Below are positions 61,191-64,000 of a DNA stretch of 64,000 nucleotides, one piece after another. Position 1 is the stretch's first letter; each line of letters starts with the position of its first letter. The stretch spans positions 1 through 64,000 of the forward strand of contig CAJVPJ010000032.1 of NCBI GenBank assembly GCA_910592205.1, written 5' to 3'. The position numbers and the translations under genes were made by a program. The stretch is from Paraglomus occultum. Taxonomy: Eukaryota; Glomeromycota; Glomeromycetes; Paraglomerales; Paraglomeraceae. Below the pieces are notes generated by a model. The model made no database searches. It had not been told where the DNA came from and saw nothing but the letters and a program-made list of their open reading frames with translations.

Positions 61191-62994
61191 CTGGAAATTG
61201 AATAAAAAAAAATACAAGTTAGTTACTACTCGGCCACAATAAAAAGTATGAATTTACTTGCATCTTTAGCAGTTGGGTAGATGAGCAGTTTTGATTATTG
61301 ATTGCTATTTGTGTGATGATAAAGAGGCGATGTGATTATTGACTGGTTACGCAAATTATTAGATAGTATGCAGCCTATAACGTATGTTATATCTGCACGG
61401 TCTGTCGTATGTTGTCTTGTACAATATAATAGACTCTCGCATCGATTTTCCCTCTATACTTTCACCGCTATTGCTGTTTACGCGATTGCGTCATTTCGAA
61501 TCTAAATTTGCTACACATGTACAATGATACGTATTCGTGGTGCACTTGATCAAACAAAATGTGATCTCATTTCTGACTGACACTGTATTCAGGAGTTGCA
61601 ACATAGCCTCTGTTATTATTTGTCGATAATGTAGACCCTTTGTCTACGTTTATGAGACGTAATACCACACCGCTCGAGTATCAGCAGAAGCTGTTAGCCC
61701 ATTTTAACTGCTCATCTACCCACTCGATCGTTGGCAAGCGTCACGGCATCCAATCCATCTCATCTATAGTCCCTCTTCCTCAACCCATCAAATTACCATG
61801 TGTATGATCTTCTACCGGTGAATCGAGAAGCGCTCGGATGGGGGGAAGGAGTGGTTTAGCTGATTGCATATTGTCGTATTTCTTAATGTCTGTATATCAA
61901 TAAATGTAGGTAGATCGGCAGATAAAATTTCGTAATTTGATTGTATGGCGGGCAAGGTCTATATATAATAGATTTTGTATGAGTTATCTAATTGGTGTGT
62001 ATCGTAATTTATATCTGAGACAGTTTTATGTTAATTGATGTCAGTGTCCGTGCAAGAGCGACTCTGAGCCGTTTCAGATAGCTCTATGGAGGGAACGACG
62101 AAAGTATCTTACAAGGTACAGATAAAGACGAAGAAAAATAAAGCGAAAGATAAACGAAATAAGAAATGAAAATAGAAATAAAAGTGATTTTGGGAAACAC
62201 GAGAAGTGTTTGAGGTCCCAGAGAAAGAGGGACGCTTATATTTATTTTCCACGATTTGTGTAACTTTATGTGTATTATAAAGTATTATAATTAACGTATT
62301 TAACGCACACGTGATCTAAAATAAATTTATGTGTGTCTATTGTAAGATAGTATATATACAACATATACATTATATTTATATATAAATTATGTAATAAATT
62401 CTTTGAAATATAAATATACGTAAACGGCCATAAAGCTCTTTATCTTGTCGTTTATATTCTGTATAAACGCATACCATGTTATATATTATGAGCTAGCTTG
62501 CATACTACGGGAAATATATATGGGAAAACCAACACAGAACTCTGTCACGAAGATATGAGACGAGGGAGCAAGCCCGCAGGTAGTTGGGTAAGGCCTATTT
62601 ACCAAGTGCATAGATGCTTCGTATATGCGACAGGCATTTTAAGCCATAATAAGAGCACGTAATCTCATTTACTGTGTATAATTTTCGGCAAAACAGTCTT
62701 TATAAAGTTAGGTAATCGGCAGATAATAAAAGATTCGCAGAGAATGCATACCATTATGATTTCACTTCAAACGATTGTACGTGACAAACAAAATGCTCAT
62801 CATTGAGAACATATACTGGCCTATGTAATAAATAAGCAATTTCATAATCATACAGGTTATTATTGAAAAGTCTTCAAGTTATCGCTATTTTTATGCATGT
62901 CGCCACATATCTAACCATTCTCAACAATCGTCAAGTCTATTAGTCCCCCAACACCCTAACCATGATCAATCGGGAACCCATAAAAATACTTTAC
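61191..62994. other. Long intron or intergenic region
   Basis: AT-rich DNA with no recognisable gene. If the exons at 62995-63275 belong to the zinc-finger gene, this would be a 1.8-kb intron, or contain undetected small exons. Otherwise it holds the zinc-finger promoter. Confidence 0.35.
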
Positions 62995-63275
62995 CTTCCT
63001 CAAATTTGCGTATGGTCTTAAATTTAAGCGCTAGTTCATCGTGTTTATCTTGAGTAACAATTTCGGTTAACTGTCTTAAAGGTTGCATACCAAATCGGCC
63101 GGCTATTCAAGGTGATTTTGGCTATTTCCCTTTATATTCAGATCCTCCTAGCGGTTTGTCAGCATCGACTTGTCACATCTTGGCGATCTTCGGAACAATT
63201 CTTTTTGGTCTGTCCAAAGAACTACGTGCGGGTCACTCTTACTATTGGTACAGCTAAATGATGGACTGTGTGGAT
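62995..63275 (-). CDS. Two orphan exons, possibly 5' part of the zinc-finger gene
   Basis: Exons 63177-63275 and 62995-63102 are joined by a 74-nt GT-AG intron (63103-63176), start after TTTTCAG and end before GTAAAG. Both begin and end in phase 1 (33 and 36 codons). The product contains SCTNSKSDPHVVLWTDQKEL and then GRFGMQPLRQLTEIV and DELALKFKTIRKFEE, which read like real protein sequence, the second part helical. No family is recognised. The exit phase fits the phase-1 entry of the zinc-finger exon at 61190, giving KFEE-ESTQPVV. Whether they are joined is inference; they may belong to another gene. Confidence 0.4.
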
Positions 63276-64000
63276 CTGAAAACAATTAATAGCGGTCAAG
63301 CGTTTATAGACCATAAAACGAAAAAGAAAAAAGACGGATGATGATCAGAGGCGTAGAGTGAGACATATGATATATGGCGATCGCTCGTCTGATAGATTGA
63401 TACGAAAGATAATAATAACAAAATACATTATCTATTGTCGATAATAAGTCTTTATACGAAGGTAGTAATTACCATAACGGTCTCTTATTATTCTACTTGT
63501 GCATTAATACTATCCAATTTCCGATCCCTAATCCCTAACCCTTGCGATTTGCATGCTATCGGTTAATCGCAAACAAAGTCAAGGACACTTGTTTGAGGGG
63601 AAAAAGAGGGAAGGTGGGGGAGGAGGAGGAGGGAGGGGGGGGGGAGGGGTTCAATTGATGCATCGGCCAGTACTTGTCTGGACTTATCCGCATCACCTGT
63701 CATTACGCCATTATCTTTTCCTTCTCTATGCATTTCTACTTGACTCTCCATGTTTTTCGGATGTAATGTACGAAAATCTCATAGCTCCTGTTAATTTACC
63801 GTCTCTGATTCGACAGATTATTATTGACCTCCGTCAGAATGAAACTTAAATTTGTCTGCATATAGTGTGTCATTCACGCCAAGATTTGGAAAGTGAAGAT
63901 CGAAGAAGAGAACGATCGGATAGGTAATAACAAAGGGGATGAAAATACTAAGAATAGTAAAGTAATTATTACTATTTTGAATCAATTGCCTATCGAAGGG
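63276..64000. other. Right-end region with a G-rich tract
   Basis: Mostly AT-rich, with a purine-rich G tract at 63606-63650 holding runs of five or more G. CCCTAATCCCTAACCC occurs at about 63526-63541. The two short frames across this tract are composition artefacts. No gene recognised. Confidence 0.45.
63606..63650 (+). repeat. G-rich low-complexity tract
   Basis: GGGAAGGTGGGGGAGGAGGA continues into GGGAGGGGGGGGGGAGGGG. There are at least four runs of three or more G within 45 bases on the + strand, fitting the general pattern of a G-quadruplex. Function unknown. Confidence 0.7.

Noticed and set aside
63526-63541. CCCTAATCCCTAACCC, resembling telomeric repeats
   Set aside because: Only about two and a half imperfect units, too short to be an interstitial telomere or to imply a chromosome end.

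Overview
The window reads as nuclear DNA from an early-diverging fungus, most likely Mucoromycota of the arbuscular-mycorrhizal (Glomeromycotina) kind. The evidence is AT-rich intergenic DNA, genes split by many short GT-AG introns (mostly 64-115 nt) with CTAAC-like branch sites, and the gene content: a yeast-type CHD1 remodeller, an LRO1-type acyltransferase, a WD40/TRP-like channel, a TPR-LRR protein and an SPRY protein. No species can be named from sequence alone. Exon coordinates below were deduced by hand from splice motifs and reading-phase consistency.

Layout. 1-3.2 kb is repeat-rich, with remnants of several small inverted-repeat DNA transposons. 3.2-4.8 kb (+) holds an SPRY-domain gene with a disturbed 5' part. 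5.5-14.8 kb (-) is one giant ten-exon gene whose product of about 2,837 residues has an N-terminal WD40-like part, three C2-like domains, seven copies of a ~110-residue module, an acidic tract, a long Pro-Val-Ser tract and a C-terminal six-helix TRP-like channel. 14.8-22.2 kb is gene-poor with two more MITE-like elements. 22.2-26.3 kb (+) is a half-decayed gene whose 3' end is still an open TPR-LRR frame of 618 codons with a very uniform 12-unit LRR array. 26.3-30.1 kb is gene-poor. 30.1-35.3 kb (-) is CHD1. 35.3-41.6 kb is gene-poor with one broken coiled-coil frame.

41.6-43.5 kb (-) is glucose-6-phosphate dehydrogenase and 44.3-47.5 kb (+) is the divergently oriented phospholipid:diacylglycerol acyltransferase. 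Their start codons lie about 820 bp apart, and one supplies NADPH while the other makes triacylglycerol, so shared regulation is possible but unproven. 47.6-48.5 kb (-) holds a small basic hypothetical protein. 48.9-49.4 kb is a MITE built of nested inverted repeats. 51.7-55.5 kb (+) is an intronless full-size ABCB transporter. 59.9-61.2 kb (-) is a C2H2 zinc-finger, polyglutamine transcription-factor-like gene, possibly joined to two phase-matched exons at 63.0-63.3 kb.

The strongest candidate for something new is the giant channel gene. A C2 and von Willebrand-associated-like cassette appears to have been inserted, through phase-1 introns, between the propeller and pore of a TRP-like channel.
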